Source: Triplophysa rosa
Lineage: Eukaryota; Chordata; Actinopteri; Cypriniformes; Nemacheilidae
NCBI RefSeq assembly: GCF_024868665.1
Contig: NC_079904.1
Span: 16,556,368 to 16,620,367, forward strand
Direction: 5' to 3'
Length of the DNA: 64,000 bases
Made by a program: the position numbers and the translations under genes. Below are positions 1-12,093 of this stretch, one piece after another. Within the stretch, counting starts at the first letter, position 1; every line of letters begins with the position of its first letter. Below the pieces are notes generated by a model. That model was given only the letters and a program-made list of their open reading frames with translations. It made no database searches and had not been told where the DNA came from.

Positions 1-82
1 GTTTATATAGCTTATCAATGTGGGTCATTTTCTGTTTTAAATTCATGTACTCTTATATTCTGCAGTTAAAATCTGAAAATGC

Positions 83-340
83 ACTTCCGGCCTGAAATGA
101 CTGTCCATCTCAAATGACGTAAATTAGATGGCTTGGCTGGAGCATCCGTTAACTCCTCCCCTTCAACTCTCAGTCTGCTGCCAGCTTCATTTCAAAATCA
201 ATGCAAAAGCTGTTTTACACATCCAATCAATTCGCAGTGAAAAACACAAGCCATGCCCACTAATTCCTATTCTCCTTTGAAATTCCTTTTCACTCGGAAA
301 TGTGTCAGAATACGGAATCGCAACTTCCGGTTCACGGGGA
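83..340. repeat. interspersed repeat, copy 1 (family with 11850-12090)
   Basis: Shares, in opposite orientation, several blocks with 11850-12090: a CCTCCCCTTCAACT block, a run resembling GGTGTGGCTTGTGTTTTTCACTG, and an end near GTGCATTTT or its complement, all in the same order. Two copies in one window indicate a dispersed element. Family name not known to me. Confidence 0.5.
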
Positions 341-1737
341 CTTTAAGTGCAATGAAACAGAACAGAACAGAATAAGGGTCCTGAGACATGCAATACAATG
401 TCCTGTGAGTCAGTAAGTCATCATCAAAAATACTGTCAAAACTTATTGAATGGATTGCTGTGGACTGTAGGCAAGTGATAGGCTTATACAGTATATCAAT
501 AAAACAACAATATATTGTCTATACTGCAATGTCTATTCAGTGCTTTCTTTGGACACAAAAAACTTCATGTATTAATTGTCTTCTTTTGGGGGCTTTATTA
601 AGTAATAATCAATTGCATAATATGTAATTAATTTGATTAAAAATGTAATCGATTGAATTGATTTGTCTTTTCTACAATCTGGATAATGTAATATTGTTTC
701 TTGGGTAGACTAAATGTACACAAATTTATTTTTATTTTATTTATATTTAAATGAAACTAAATACAGTATGTGTGAAAAAAGACTCGACTGGATGATATAA
801 CAATTTTAAATGCCATTGATCTAGTGCCATCTCTGTGAAAATGGGCAGGATATTTCTTTAAACATTTCACACAGTGTTCCACAAAGGCAGGCCTATATTT
901 TTAAGATGAAAACTGAATTAATAAAAAAGTTGATGGGCTACAATGCATGCCTTAGAATTATAAGGTTTTATCTGACATTTTTATCAAAACTTAGTTATTT
1001 ACACATTCATATTCTGTGGTGTTTTTTTTATTTAAGTTCATTCTAGGACTTTTTTAGAAAACAAAAATGTACAACCTCTAACTTGGTTGTATAAGGTTCT
1101 ATTTGTGAGTTCATCAGCACTTTGAATGCACACAAGAGGACCAATCAGGATCAATTTTCTATGACCCCTATTTTTTATTAGTTTTCTTATTTTAAATTAA
1201 GTTCTTAAATTAAGACTTAAAGGTCAAATAGTCAATAATTTAATTGATGCAGACTTAATTACAATTAATTACAATTTACAAAGATATTTGACAATTTACA
1301 TAAACAGTTGCATGGTATTTTAGCCTAACTTATCTCTAGAGACAAAGCCTTTTCACCTGTCCCACTTTCTGTGAAATAACGTCCAGGTTCTTACCTATAT
1401 TTCCAAGCAGAAAGTGATTTTTCAAAATATGTACGGTTCTATCTGCGTTTCAAAAATCCCCATTTACAAATGCAATAGGAATTAGATATTTTACACTTAA
1501 AATACATTTAAGCTCGCTGTCTTTTCATGTATGAAAGAGACCTTTTGCCATATTATTTTTGCTTTATGTAATGCAAAAACTTGCAAAAGCTCAATATCTC
1601 AAAACTGCTGAGATTGATCCATAGAATTCCATGGTGATGAATAATATAATAAGTGTATATGTAAACAGCATGAGTACCACATGAAATCACTCATTTTTAA
1701 CTCCAGCTCATAACTGTTGTTATGTGTCGTACTGTAT

Positions 1738-1835
1738 ATGTGTTTGTGTGGGGGTGCGTGCATGCGTGCGTGCGTGCGTGCGTGCGTGTGTGTGTGTGTG
1801 TGTGTGTGCGCGTGTGTGTGTGTGTACGTCTGTAT
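1738..1835. repeat. (GT)n / (GCGT)n microsatellite
   Basis: About 100 bp of alternating purine-pyrimidine sequence grading from TGCG to TG units. The open frames through it (poly-Thr-His) are artefacts of the repeat. Confidence 0.9.
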
Positions 1836-2047
1836 GTGTATCTGCATATGCTAGTGTTTGCAGAGAAAGCTTGACCTTTAAGCTAGTCAGAGGGGAATGA
1901 AAGCAATATTGCAAGGTAATTACCTGTCAAACTGCAACTGTAACTTCAGGGAGAAATTAAATACCTGATTATTTCATCAAAAACTAGCTGCTTTGTGTTT
2001 GCGTGTTGTCCTTATGTACGTGTTTGCATTTGTTGTGTGATTCTGAC

Positions 2048-5000
2048 CTGTTTTTCGTTTTCGTCCTCTAGTTGCAGGCGCTGTTGGATGCAGTTCCGGG
2101 CCTGTAGAAATGCCTTCCTCTGGGCACGCTCAGTAAGGACTCGCACAAACACGCCCGACAGATTTACACCGAACAGCAACACCGCATTCGCTACCAGCTA
2201 CAAGAGAGAGAGAGAGAGAGATAACTGGGTCTTTGTGTGTGAGTGAGCAGAGGCCTTGACCATCTCTGTTTATTGGACCATGGAGAAAGATTCTGACATT
2301 TACAGCATTGTTGACTGAATACAAACTTTCGGTGATTGAAAGTGGCATTTTGTATAGCAGAGATTGTCAACTTTGAGGTCATGACCCCCACGAGATCACT
2401 AGAGATGCATGATATTGTGGTTTTAGCATGACATGTAAAACGTACGTTAGATGTACATAGCTATTAAATATGCAACATCTCTTCAAATTAAAATATATGA
2501 AATATAGGCTATCATTCAAACGTGAAGGTGAATTTACTGTAATGCTAAAGGAATACGCATCCCAACATTATGTCATTTACTCATCATATGTCTTACTAAC
2601 ATTGTTTCAAACCCGTGTCCCTTTCTGTGGAATAATACAATATTTTTGGTTTAAAATGTAATATCGTCTCTGTCCTTCTGAAACCTCGGATGTCTAAATT
2701 CACTGTTGTTCATAGAATAAAAATGTTTTAAATAATTAAATACTGTGTTGATAAGCACTTTTTAAACATGGGTGACTAATAATAATATATGGCACAAAAT
2801 AAAAATCATGAAATATGGAGATACAAGGTTTCAGAAGGACGGCAGCGATATGTTGCTGTTAGATGAATACATTTTTGCTTATTTCTATTAAATGGACAGT
2901 TATATGGAGGACTAAACCTGCAAAAATTATAAACAAATAAATGTATAAATAAATAAATATATAAACGAATAAATGTAATAATATGAAAATAAATAAAGGA
3001 ATGAATGGTTTGATAAAACAAAATAATTCGTTTTAGCTATTATTGATCTTAGCTTTAACTTTTCTTATCATTTTTTAAATTGATTTATTATTTTTTGTGT
3101 CCATTTTTTAATTATTTTTAATTATTATTTATTTTTAGATTATTTTATTTATCATTTCCTTTTATTTTTACATTTATTTATTTATACGTTTATTTATTTT
3201 TATATTTATTTATTATCGCATGTATTTATTTCCACTTTTATTTATTTATTCTTGAATTTATTCTTACTTTTCTGTGTCTTGTATGATAATTAGATGGGTT
3301 GGTCTTGCCTACTATTGGTTCAGCGTAGATTGAAGCGTTTGATCGATTACTCTTGACTTGTTTTGGACTAACGTCACGTCACTCACTGATCGTTTGCTTC
3401 GTGTATAACGTTAAGTAACTATGGCGGGCGCACAATTAGCTAGAGAGTTACAGCATTTAGCCAATGAAGTCGATAACCATGCATCAAATGACTATGTGTC
3501 ATTCAGATTAGATGCATTTATTGAGGATTTATTACAGATTGACGGCGAGATAAATGACAAAGTTCTTCAAAATCTGTGCGAGTCAGGGGGTGCTAAGGTG
3601 GTGACCAAGTTCCGGTTACAGGTCCTCTGCCAAAGAGGTGCATGAACGACCTCAGCAGATTCGTCGATTCTGAAAGCACAAGACGACTTGATATTAAGAT
3701 GTCTAATAAACACAGACTTTCTTGTTACATGATTTTGACATTCTTGTTAAGATTGCAAATTATTGGTATGATCGCCCGTAACGGCTGAAGCGAGGTGAAA
3801 AAATAAATAAAGCGATTTGACACGGGATTCGTACCCATACAATAAAGCGAGGCAGCGTGTCACTACGGTAACAATCACACTAAGCTATTTCGCAATGCTA
3901 GCTGCTGCGGATCTTTGCAATAATATCAAGATGTCACACAACAATATGCAGCTGGATGAATCAAGGGAATATGCCCGTCTTAACTTGTGACCTCTGTGTT
4001 ATTTATCTCTTATGGAATGTAGTTTACGAGTACCGTTTAGTAACCACGTCTTTTTAGAAGGAATGGTTTCCATTTGATGGCCCCTGTAGTGAAAGAACGA
4101 TGCTCATTACTACCGTGTTAACTTGTGACTTAAGTTCACTATGTCTCAATTCATTTACATTATGTTACATCATGTTACATTAAATCTTTACGCTTTTTCT
4201 AACCGAAAGGCTGCTTATAACTATCACTTTGACAAAGCGTTAGCTTGCGACTTCGGTTTACAAGCTCATCTGTGTAGTTAAACCTTATTACATTTTGTGC
4301 TTTATGATTTTCACCAGTTGAACTGTAACGCCACCATAGCACCCTCTGACTCGCACAGACTTTGAATGTGCTGCAAAGAGGCTAACAACCGAGGGAGAAC
4401 TTTGTCATTTATCTCGCCGTCAATCTGTAATAAATCATCAATAAATGCATCTAATCTGAATGACACATAGTCATTTGATGCATGGTTATCGACTTCATTG
4501 GCTAAATGCTGTAACTCTCTAGCTAATTGTGCGCACGACATAGTTACTTAACGTTATACACGAAGCAAACGATCAGTGAGTGACGTGACGTTAGTCCAAA
4601 ACAAGTCAAGAGTAATCGATCAAACGCTTCAATCTACGCTGAACCAATAGTAGGCAAGACCAACCCATCTAATTATCATACAAGACAGAAAAGTAAGAAT
4701 AAATTCAAGAATAAATAAATAAAAGTGGAAATAAATACATGCGATAATAAATAAATATAAAAATAAATAAACGTATAAATAAACAAATGTAAAAATAAAA
4801 GGAAATGATAAATAAAATAATCTAAAAATAAATAATAATAATAATAATTAAAAATAATTAAAAAATGGACACAAAAAATAATAAATCAATTTAAAAAATG
4901 AAAAGAAAAGTTAAAGCTAAGATCAATAATAGCTAAAACGAATTATTTTGTTTTATCAAACCATTCATTCCTTTATTTATTTTCATATTATTACATTTAT

Positions 5001-7857
5001 TTGTTTATATATTTATTTATTTATACATTTATTTATTTATAATTTTTGCAGGTTTAGTCCTCCATACAGTTAATCCAGGGTTGCTGGAATTTAAAAATGG
5101 GTCACCCTAATGTAACGTCCCTGCAAAGATTGTAATACCTGTAATTTTTGACCTTATGGGGACATTTTGTTGTCCCCATGGGGAAAACAGCTCATAAATC
5201 ATACTAAGTATAAAATATACACATTTACAGTGCAGTATAAAAATCTCTATGGAACGTCTAACGTGAAACGTTTTTGTATGTGTCCAGGTAAACCCAGAGA
5301 GATAGTAATTTTTGAGCATTTTGGGTCCCCATAAGGAAAACAGCTTATAAATCAAACTAAATGATGTTTATTTAAAAAAATTAGTTTTGCGTGAGGGTTA
5401 AGTTTAAAGGTGAGGGTTGGTGGATTTGTTACATATACAGTTTGCATCCAACATGCTTGTTTGTGTGGAGTGTATGGAGCAATAGTGTGCAGGACAGTAG
5501 GGGACCTTGTGACGGGTCACGCATTTTTTCAAACCATCGAGATATGATAAACTCCAGTGCAAAGACGGACACAATCCTCAACATGTGAATCTCTCAGTCT
5601 CAGCCCCTGTGAGAGAATCAGCAATTGCTTAGCTTTTAAGAGATGCCAATTCAAACAGCAGCCTATTAAGGGCTTTGCATTGTTCATTCATAGAACAACA
5701 GAAAATTAGATTACTCAGACTTCTTTCTACTGGTCCACATATTCTTTTAACAAGTCCTTTGTGAAAAAAGTGAAGGCCTTTTGCTGAATAGCTTAAGAGG
5801 ATGCAACCTTGGCATTATTAGAAATCCCCAGCAAGGTTACGAGGCTAGTAAATTAGGTTACGAGGCTAAAAAAAGTGGCCAGCTAGGTTAATGGGTATTG
5901 GTTATTGATTGGTAATTATTGATTGTGCAACGCTATAAAGCCTTTCAGAGTTATATGAGAGACAGATATATGACTGAGCATCTTGTGTTTTAAATATGCG
6001 GTGTTGTATCAAAGTTGTGCTATGACAGTTTGTGTGAGATGTTGTGGAAAAAAACTCATTAACTCAGCGTATGAACGATGGCACTTGTGTCTAGATGCGA
6101 AGTGTTCTCGAGATTTAGAGCAAAATAATGAAATACTGTATATTCAATGTACTCCTGTGATGCCCCTGCTTTAATGTGAAGTGACGTTTTGATGTTTTTA
6201 GATGAGTTGATTTTAATGAGTGTATGTCTATCCACTCTGCTTAAGGTCTTTGAAGCATTTGATTAGATTTTAGGGCACTCCATCAATCTTTTCAATAAAA
6301 TCAAGGCTCAGCAGGTCATCATATCTAGTTCTGGTCTCACGGGTTTGGTTTCTGACTGAAGATTTAATTGCTGTACGAGTCTCGTTTGTCACAAACACCA
6401 TTTAACACCCAGTGAGGAGGTATGTGGTAGTGAACGATGTGAAAGTGTCACAGTAAATCAGTGGCATAGAGGTTACATGATGAAATATGTTGGGGTGCTC
6501 ATCATTTTTTTTATTTTATGTTAAATGTAATTTTTGAGCATGTTTAGAACTATTACAAGGGTATCTATGGTCTAAGAAAAATGTCAGTCTATGAACAAAT
6601 TTGTTGTTTTAAGAAAGGGAAATAAACGTGCGTTATGGATGTGACAAAAAAAAGGACACGGTTTGTGGGAGACGACAAACTTTGTTGGATTTCTGTGAAT
6701 TAAAATGCACAAAACTGAAGCAATAATACATATATTAATACATATCGAACATAAAATAGTTACTTTATTTTAATTTTCATGTGTCCATTTATGAGGAATA
6801 TGTACCATTACGGATGTGACAATCCTGAAAATGGCACTTACCTGACTATGAAAAATCATGCACTACAAATAAAACAAATGCTTTTAAAACTTGAAGAGAG
6901 ACCTCACATGGTTATTTCAACCACCAAATGTTGATATCTGTGCTGTTATCATAGTAAAACCGTTGGTAAAAACTACAATTTTTCATGGTAAGGTTGACAT
7001 TTTCACCCAATTGCCCATTTAATGTGGGTTTTTAGGAGCTGTACATTCATAGTGGTGCTGAAACCAAATTGACCCTCCCGCTGCTCTTCACACTAACGTG
7101 CAGTGCGTGCGCGGTGCGTTTATAATCTTCATGCACGATGAAGCAAGTTGAAAGTTTTAGTGAGAGTTACAAAACATATTCTAAATACACCAGTGTTACG
7201 GATGAAAAGTTACATGACAAAACTTACCGGTGTCCACACGTGAGGTTTCCGGGCCGTTACCGACGTTGCCGTCACGATGAAATGGGACGCGGCCACCAGG
7301 ATGGCAAACAAAACAGCCAAGAGCGTCCTTACCGGTAGCAGAGAGTATGCAACGAACGTAACAAGCATCAGCTGCCAAACACCCTGCTCAGGTGTTGTGC
7401 TCGGCGCATCGGGCCCCTGCGCGCCCTGCGTCCCTTGAGGCGCGCTGTGACCCAGCGCGAGTGGAAACGGGCAACAGAGAAGCGCGAAGGTGAAGCTGAA
7501 AAGCAGCGCGAGCCTCGCGATTTGCTGCAGCTGCGTGACCTGTAGATATTTGACGTTGGTAACGATGAAGAGTGAGGTGAAAATGACGCAGTGAACCGGG
7601 TGCGAGCCCTTGGACACGGTGAAGCGAGAACCGGCTGACAGGAGCTCAACCAGCGCCAGCGCCGACGCGGCGAGGATGAGGATGGCCAGCGCTTTGAGCG
7701 TGGCGGTCTGCTCGAGCTTCAGGTTGTACTTCTGGAAGAGAGTTTCGAGCTCCTTGCAGTCAAACTCGTCCTCGCACGTGACGGCCAGGAAGCGAGTTTT
7801 CCTCCGCCGTGTGCGGACTCTGGGAAACGGAACTTCCTCCATAGCGGGGCCATTCAT
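2048..7857 (-). CDS. adcy1: adenylate cyclase type 1, 5' part (coding exons 1-2; gene continues beyond the left edge)
   Basis: Membrane adenylyl cyclase that makes cAMP from ATP; type 1 is the Ca2+/calmodulin-stimulated neuronal form. Exon 1 is 7228-7857 (630 bp, 210 codons): start ATG at 7857, donor GTAAGT after ...RKPHVWTP. Exon 2 is 2048-2197 (150 bp, 50 codons), between a TAG acceptor and a GTCAG donor; both joins are phase 0. The protein shows the family N-terminus, with CEDEFDCKELETLFQKY, then KGSHPVHCVIF and EQGVWQLMLVTFVAYSLLPV. Five hydrophobic helices lie in exon 1 and the sixth (LVANAVLLFGVNLSGVFV) starts exon 2, followed by RVLTERAQRKAFLQARNCI. Together they form the first membrane cassette and the start of the link to catalytic domain C1a. 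Later exons are not in the window. The assignment to type 1 rather than another cyclase rests on recalled similarity along exon 1; I cannot say which fish paralogue (a or b) it is. Intron 1 (5.0 kb) contains a foldback transposon. Confidence 0.93.
3421..3645 (+). CDS. small ORF of foldback element 1, left arm (unknown protein)
   Basis: 74-codon ORF beginning MAGAQLARELQHLANEV, 518 bp inside the left end of the element. Its first 49 residues are almost identical to the ORF in the opposite arm (4311-4541); it then lacks about 39 bp relative to that copy and diverges after the CESGGAK region. The product is acidic and probably helical, without a domain I recognise. It could be the first exon of a lost transposase gene or a small accessory protein. 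Upstream DNA has an inverted CCAAT (ATTGG) and ACGTCA-type sites, so it may be transcribed. Confidence 0.45.
   Translation: MAGAQLARELQHLANEVDNHASNDYVSFRLDAFIEDLLQIDGEINDKVLQNLCESGGAKVVTKFRLQVLCQRGA
3798..3893 (-). other. tRNA-like cassette (A box, B box, T6 terminator) in the centre of foldback element 1
   Basis: On the minus strand an A-box-like TAGCTTAGTG (3878-3887) is followed by a B-box-like GGGTACGAATCCC (3824-3836). The outer ends can partly pair (GCGA at 3890-3893 with TCGC at 3812-3815), and six T residues (A6 on the plus strand, 3798-3803) follow, as a Pol III terminator would. No clear anticodon could be assigned, so it is called tRNA-like rather than a tRNA gene. The layout matches the cassettes in foldback element 2. 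Confidence 0.5.
4311..4541 (-). CDS. small ORF of foldback element 1, right arm (unknown protein)
   Basis: 76-codon ORF beginning MSCAQLARELQHLANEV, the inverted partner of the ORF at 3421-3645, starting 525 bp inside the right end. It is the more complete copy: it keeps the PRLLASLQHIQSLCESEGA segment that the left copy has partly lost. A possible splice donor (GTGAAAAT) overlaps the stop codon, so it may be the first exon of a longer gene. The two ORFs read towards each other. Function not recognised. Confidence 0.45.
   Translation of the reverse strand: MSCAQLARELQHLANEVDNHASNDYVSFRLDAFIDDLLQIDGEINDKVLPRLLASLQHIQSLCESEGAMVALQFNW
5130..5420. repeat. common fish repeat of the GTCCCCATAAGGAAAACAG type
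   Basis: Two divergent copies of a block containing CCCCAT(A/G)(A/G)GGAAAACAGCT followed by TATAAATCA-like sequence occur at about 5154-5205 and 5325-5365, then GTGAGGGTTAAGTTTAAAGGTGAGGG. I recognise this as a dispersed repeat of teleost genomes; exact family not assigned. Confidence 0.5.
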
Positions 7858-8063
7858 ACAGCCAGAGCCGTGCGCGTACTCTTCACAACCACCGCATGTC
7901 CAGCACTTTTCTTGTCAACAAACAGTTTACGGTACTCGAGATGGGCTCGTGGAGACTGACTGCAGCGCGAGACTGTCCTGTGTCTAATCCGCAGCGCGCG
8001 CCACCATCCACAGGTTGGTGACTGTCGTGTGCTGCGCGGCGATGGCAAAAGCGCAGACGGCAC

Positions 8064-8094
<31 letters not shown>

Positions 8095-8660
8095 TCCTCC
8101 CTCTTCAAGGCGGTCTCCGGGGAACAGACCACCCGTAGCGGCGGCGTTTGTTCGGCCCCAGACAGAGGTTAACATCGACAACGCAGAGTCGGGACTCCCC
8201 TCTTCGAATCCCACAGCTGCATCTCAGCACCGCGTCCGGATCACGCCTGCGCAATATCAGCCCGAGATTGAGAAACCAGGCACGTCTCGCAATCCTCAAA
8301 AAAAGATAAGACAGCTCTGACGGGGGCGCATCTTCAATGGAAAAAAACGGCAAGCATATAGGACAGTCTCCGCGCGCGATGATCTTGTTTATTAAATGAG
8401 CAAACGATATGCTTTACTTTTGACGTGCGTGCGTGTGACACTAGATGTGAAATGAATAAAACAGAAATAACCCGGGAGTCTTCCCCGCCGAGCTGAAGCG
8501 CGGTTATAAATAGCATACTGATGAGAGGCGCGCATCAGTGGCCTTTTAATTAAGCGCTTTAATTCCTGCTCAAGCCTTTGTTTGGAGTGCCGTTTGAGCT
8601 CGCGCCGAGTGCCGTTACCGATCCGACGGCGGAGCAGGTGTTGCGGATTACAGATCGCAT
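7858..8660 (-). promoter_or_regulatory. CpG-rich promoter and 5' UTR region of adcy1
   Basis: The sequence from about 7.2 to 8.7 kb is strikingly richer in G+C and CpG than the surrounding AT-rich DNA and begins directly upstream of the adcy1 start codon, as expected for a CpG-island promoter. It includes a (CT)n tract near 8070-8097. No TATA box or transcription start could be fixed. Open frames here on both strands are by-products of the high GC content. Confidence 0.6.
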
Positions 8661-9120
8661 TCATCTTTTATTCCCGCGCATCTGCAGCTAAATTGATTAC
8701 CGCCGGGTGCCTAAGTGGATTTTTACGTTGGAACAATGGGGTTGAGGAGGTGTGCGTGCGTTTCCATTGATGATGACTATCTTGTATTCGTTTGGCTGGG
8801 GTTAATTGATCCGTCAAGAGAGCGGTTTAGGCTCGCTTGTACCCTAAACCAAAAATAGAACAACACAGATAACCCAGAAACAGTCTGAGTAACATGGGAT
8901 GAGTAGGCATCAAAAAGACACCGTCCATTTAAATCAGAAGCCTAGATGTCAAGAGGTCGCCCCTATTGTCCACAACAAGATTTGAAGGCCTCTTCATTAA
9001 CAGCTACCCTGTAAAATATTTAAGCGCTTCTGGCATGGAAAGATGTATATTCATTACACAAAGAATAAAATGTATTAATTTAAGTTGTTTATCTTGTTTA
9101 AATGATTGTATGGTCTTATT

Positions 9121-9212
9121 TTAAATAAAAGTCATCTTGAGACCCCCTTGGAAGATTGCCGAGGCCCCCTAGTGGGCCCTGGCCCCTTTGCAGAGAAACA
9201 CTGAATTACACG
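9121..9212 (-). repeat. fragment of the repeat seen at 48345-48625
   Basis: The reverse complement reads from CAGTGTTTCTCTGC to GGGGGTCTCAAGATGAC, matching the opening part of the element at about 48345 (CAGTGATTCTC... to CCTCAAGATGAC). A truncated hAT-like MITE copy. Confidence 0.5.
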
Positions 9213-9233
9213 AATCGCCTTTAAAATTGCATG

Positions 9234-9533
9234 CAGGGCTGGATTGGCCATCGGGCATACCGGGCATTTTCCCGGTGGGCCGATGTACTTTTTGGGCCGA
9301 AACGGACGCATGGGCCAGAGAGACGGACGGATTAGAAGTGTGAATCGGGCGCACGGAACGCGAACGCAATTACACATCGCACATGTATGCAAGAAAGGCA
9401 ATGACAGCAGCACAACATACCACTCACACAGACACCCCCCCATCCTCCCCCCCTCCCCCCGTCGACAAAAATGGTGGAGGGCCGAAGCTGGTCAAAAATG
9501 CCAGGGCCAAATTAACGTCCCAGTCCAGCCCTG
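9234..9533. mobile_element. hAT-type MITE, 300 bp
   Basis: Starts CAGGGCTGGATTGG and ends with the inverse, CAGTCCAGCCCTG. It is flanked by an 8-bp target duplication with one mismatch (ATTGCATG at 9226-9233, ATTGCATA at 9534-9541). The duplication size and CAG...CTG ends fit a non-autonomous hAT element. It has no transposase. Confidence 0.75.
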
Positions 9534-11849
9534 ATTGCATATACCTAAAAGTCACAACAATGCTGTTAGGATTGTGATAATTCCTTCCTCTAGTAACATC
9601 TGTGTTTTATAGCTTTGTTTATTCATGACTGTTTAGTATTTATTGTGCCCAACTTCTTCATGCTCAGTAGATATCTCACATAAGCTGAGCTGACACCTAA
9701 CATAATGGTGGCTGTCAAAACGATCAGCATATGTAATTGTTAGCACCTCTGAGATCCTCATAAACGTGATAATTAAAGGATCAAATCAAATCAAGGTTTA
9801 CAGTAAGCGATACACTCCTGTTTTTCTTCCTTTGCAGGCTGGAGCGTACAACATTGTGCTTCCTTCACTAGCACAACCAAACACTTTCTGTCATGCTGAT
9901 TAGACCTGCGGGGCGGTTAGAAGTTATTTTAATCCATCTCTCAAAATCTGTTTCAGTTCATGTATATTTTTGGGGCGTCTTGCTTGAATGGCCTGCTTTT
10001 GATTGCGCCACAACATGCCGTCTATGCCCTTGATGCCAGTAGAGCTGTTCCACTGCTCATCTCATCCATCCTCATAACCATCTAAAATGACCACAGGCTG
10101 TCAGCATGGTGAATTTAACCTCAAACTCATCTGTTCCTTAATTTAATCTATTTTAAACTGCTTTCATTAACTGTTACAAATTCTTATTCAATATCTGTCA
10201 CGGTATTCTGTATTCTGTGTTTTAACTTGTTAATTTAACTTCATCTATATAATGATCGGTTCTTATTATTGATTTATTTTGTTCACTATATTGCACTTTT
10301 TTACTCTAGTATGGCTCATTGTTTGCTACAGTGCACTTGATGTTTGAGTGATTGATTTTTTAAAGTGTTATTGATCATTCATTGTCACACAGAGTCGTTT
10401 TGTTGCTACCGTGCTTTTTGGGTAGGGGTCTATCTGACTAATGCCAGGAAATGCACATTTTTGTTTATTTGTATTAATTTTAAATACTAAAAACAAAACA
10501 TGCTTGCAAAAATATTATGTGGGGTCAATAGGTGAGATTTGGTTGTTTTTCTCATCATGTGACCGTTGTCAGTGGGGATGTGGTCAATTGGGCCCTGTGA
10601 TGAGAATCTTTCCACAGAGTGTTTGGGTGCCGGCTTTCACTATTTTAATTCCGTCCCGGGCCCTGTGAATTTAAGCGTCAGCCTTGCATTACACACCGCA
10701 GGATACTGCTTTTAAAAATCTTGTAATGAATAAGCGTTTAATTTGATAAAATCTTACAATTGCATTATAAGCATAAACTCAGGATTTACTTTTACCAACA
10801 GCTGCACAAATTAAAAGAAAAAAATGGATGGATGACATTGTAGATGAATTGACAAGTAAACAGATGTTTCTGGTGCTGTATGATTCCCTGTGAGAATTTC
10901 TCTAAAACACAACAACTGTTTCTTTATTTTTAGTGCATTACTGAGGCCTTTGTCGGTGATGTTAAAACACTTTCATACAGGTGAGTGAGACTCAGCTAAT
11001 GCTCATGTCACTGTGCCAGTCTTAACAGCAGGAGCTAAAAATGGACAGATAAGAAAAGGGGTGGAGAAAGATGCAAAAAAAGGAAGAAAGGGAAGAGAGC
11101 GATAGAGAGAGAGGTCCCCTGCTTCTACAGCATCCTGCTGTCAAAGATTAGCTTTTTATTGATCTACCTCTCACCTGCTCCCTCTCTCTCTCTCTCTCTC
11201 TCAATTTCTCCCGTGCACACAGACACGCTCTCTTTGAGTGCAGCTACCTACTGGTGGCAGGAGCCGTGCATTTTTAACACCTACACGCATATGCTAACAC
11301 ATTTTTCCCTTTCATCTATATGTATTCCTCTCTGCCAGGGCCTTTGTGAGTGGAGAGACTAAGAATAGCAGTCAATCAGATGAACACCTCAGAACATCTG
11401 CATCCAAGCAGCTCCGCTGTGTGTGCATGTGTGTGTGTGTGTGTTTGTGCGTGCGTGCGTGTGTATGCATCTCAGGAGTAAGAGAGACAGCAGAGAAATG
11501 AGAACAGACAGCTTTACACGCACCAGTCTCTTTGTATTATATTTGGAATGTAACAACACACACACACGCACACATATACCGCAAGAAAGCAGATACACAC
11601 ACAATGACAGCTTGCATTTTGGAACCTCCATTCCGTCTCCTGGTTGGTGGGCAGGGGTTGCGTTTCCATAGTAACTGAATAAGGGAGCTCCCTAGTCCCC
11701 TCCTGTATGAAGAAATGGTCTAAGTTTATTATATACGTACACATACAAACATTACGTAAAATGAGAGTTGAGGTGGGTAGAGTTGGTAGAGGTAAAGTTT
11801 TGATGTAAAAGCCTGACACAGCCACTAAGCTTTACATTAGTTGTGATGA

Positions 11850-12090
11850 ACTGAAAGTGGCAAACGTCTTTACTTCAGTATTCCGACGTATTTTAGAGTA
11901 AAATGGAATGTCGAATGAGAAAAATAGTTGGTGTGGCTTGTGTTTTTCACTGCAAATTGAATGGATGTATAAAAACAGTTGGCAGCAGTCTGACAGTTGA
12001 AGGGGAGGAGTCAACTGATGTTCTGCCCAAGCCGTCTTACTGACGTCATAAAGGAAGGATCGCCACTAGAGGGCGGAAGTGCATTTTTAT
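11850..12090. repeat. interspersed repeat, copy 2 (family with 83-340)
   Basis: Inverse relative of the repeat at 83-340, with shared blocks around GTTGAAGGGGAGGAGT, the GTGTTTTTCACTG stretch and a GGAAGTGCATTTT end. It abuts the MITE at 12094. Confidence 0.5.
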
Positions 12091-12093
12091 AAT

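Larger units (their letters stand above)
1..2047. other. adcy1 intron 2 (partial): AT-rich, no exon seen
   Basis: I looked on the minus strand for adcy1 exon 3 (the MSLLPRN region) and did not find it, so this stretch should be intronic. It holds an old repeat (about 83-340) and a mixed GT/GCGT microsatellite (about 1738-1835). Otherwise AT-rich with no supported gene. Confidence 0.6.
2903..5066. mobile_element. foldback DNA transposon with about 0.7-kb terminal inverted repeats (element 1), inside adcy1 intron 1
   Basis: The left arm (2903 to about 3615) is repeated in inverted orientation as the right arm (about 4322-5066), with small indels and base changes. Both ends begin TATGGAGGACTAAACCTG and are flanked by an identical hexamer CAGTTA (2897-2902 and 5067-5072), so this is a bounded element with a 6-bp target duplication. 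From the outside inward each arm has an ATAAATAAATA-rich zone, a CpG-containing promoter-like stretch and an inward-reading ORF. The roughly 700-bp centre is unique and holds a tRNA-like cassette. No transposase was recognised. The 6-bp duplication and TAT...ATA termini resemble what I recall for the IS3EU superfamily, but that placement is tentative. Confidence 0.85.

Noticed and set aside
7610..7987. 125-codon plus-strand ORF opposite adcy1 exon 1
   Set aside because: Antisense shadow of a GC-rich exon with strong coding match on the other strand.
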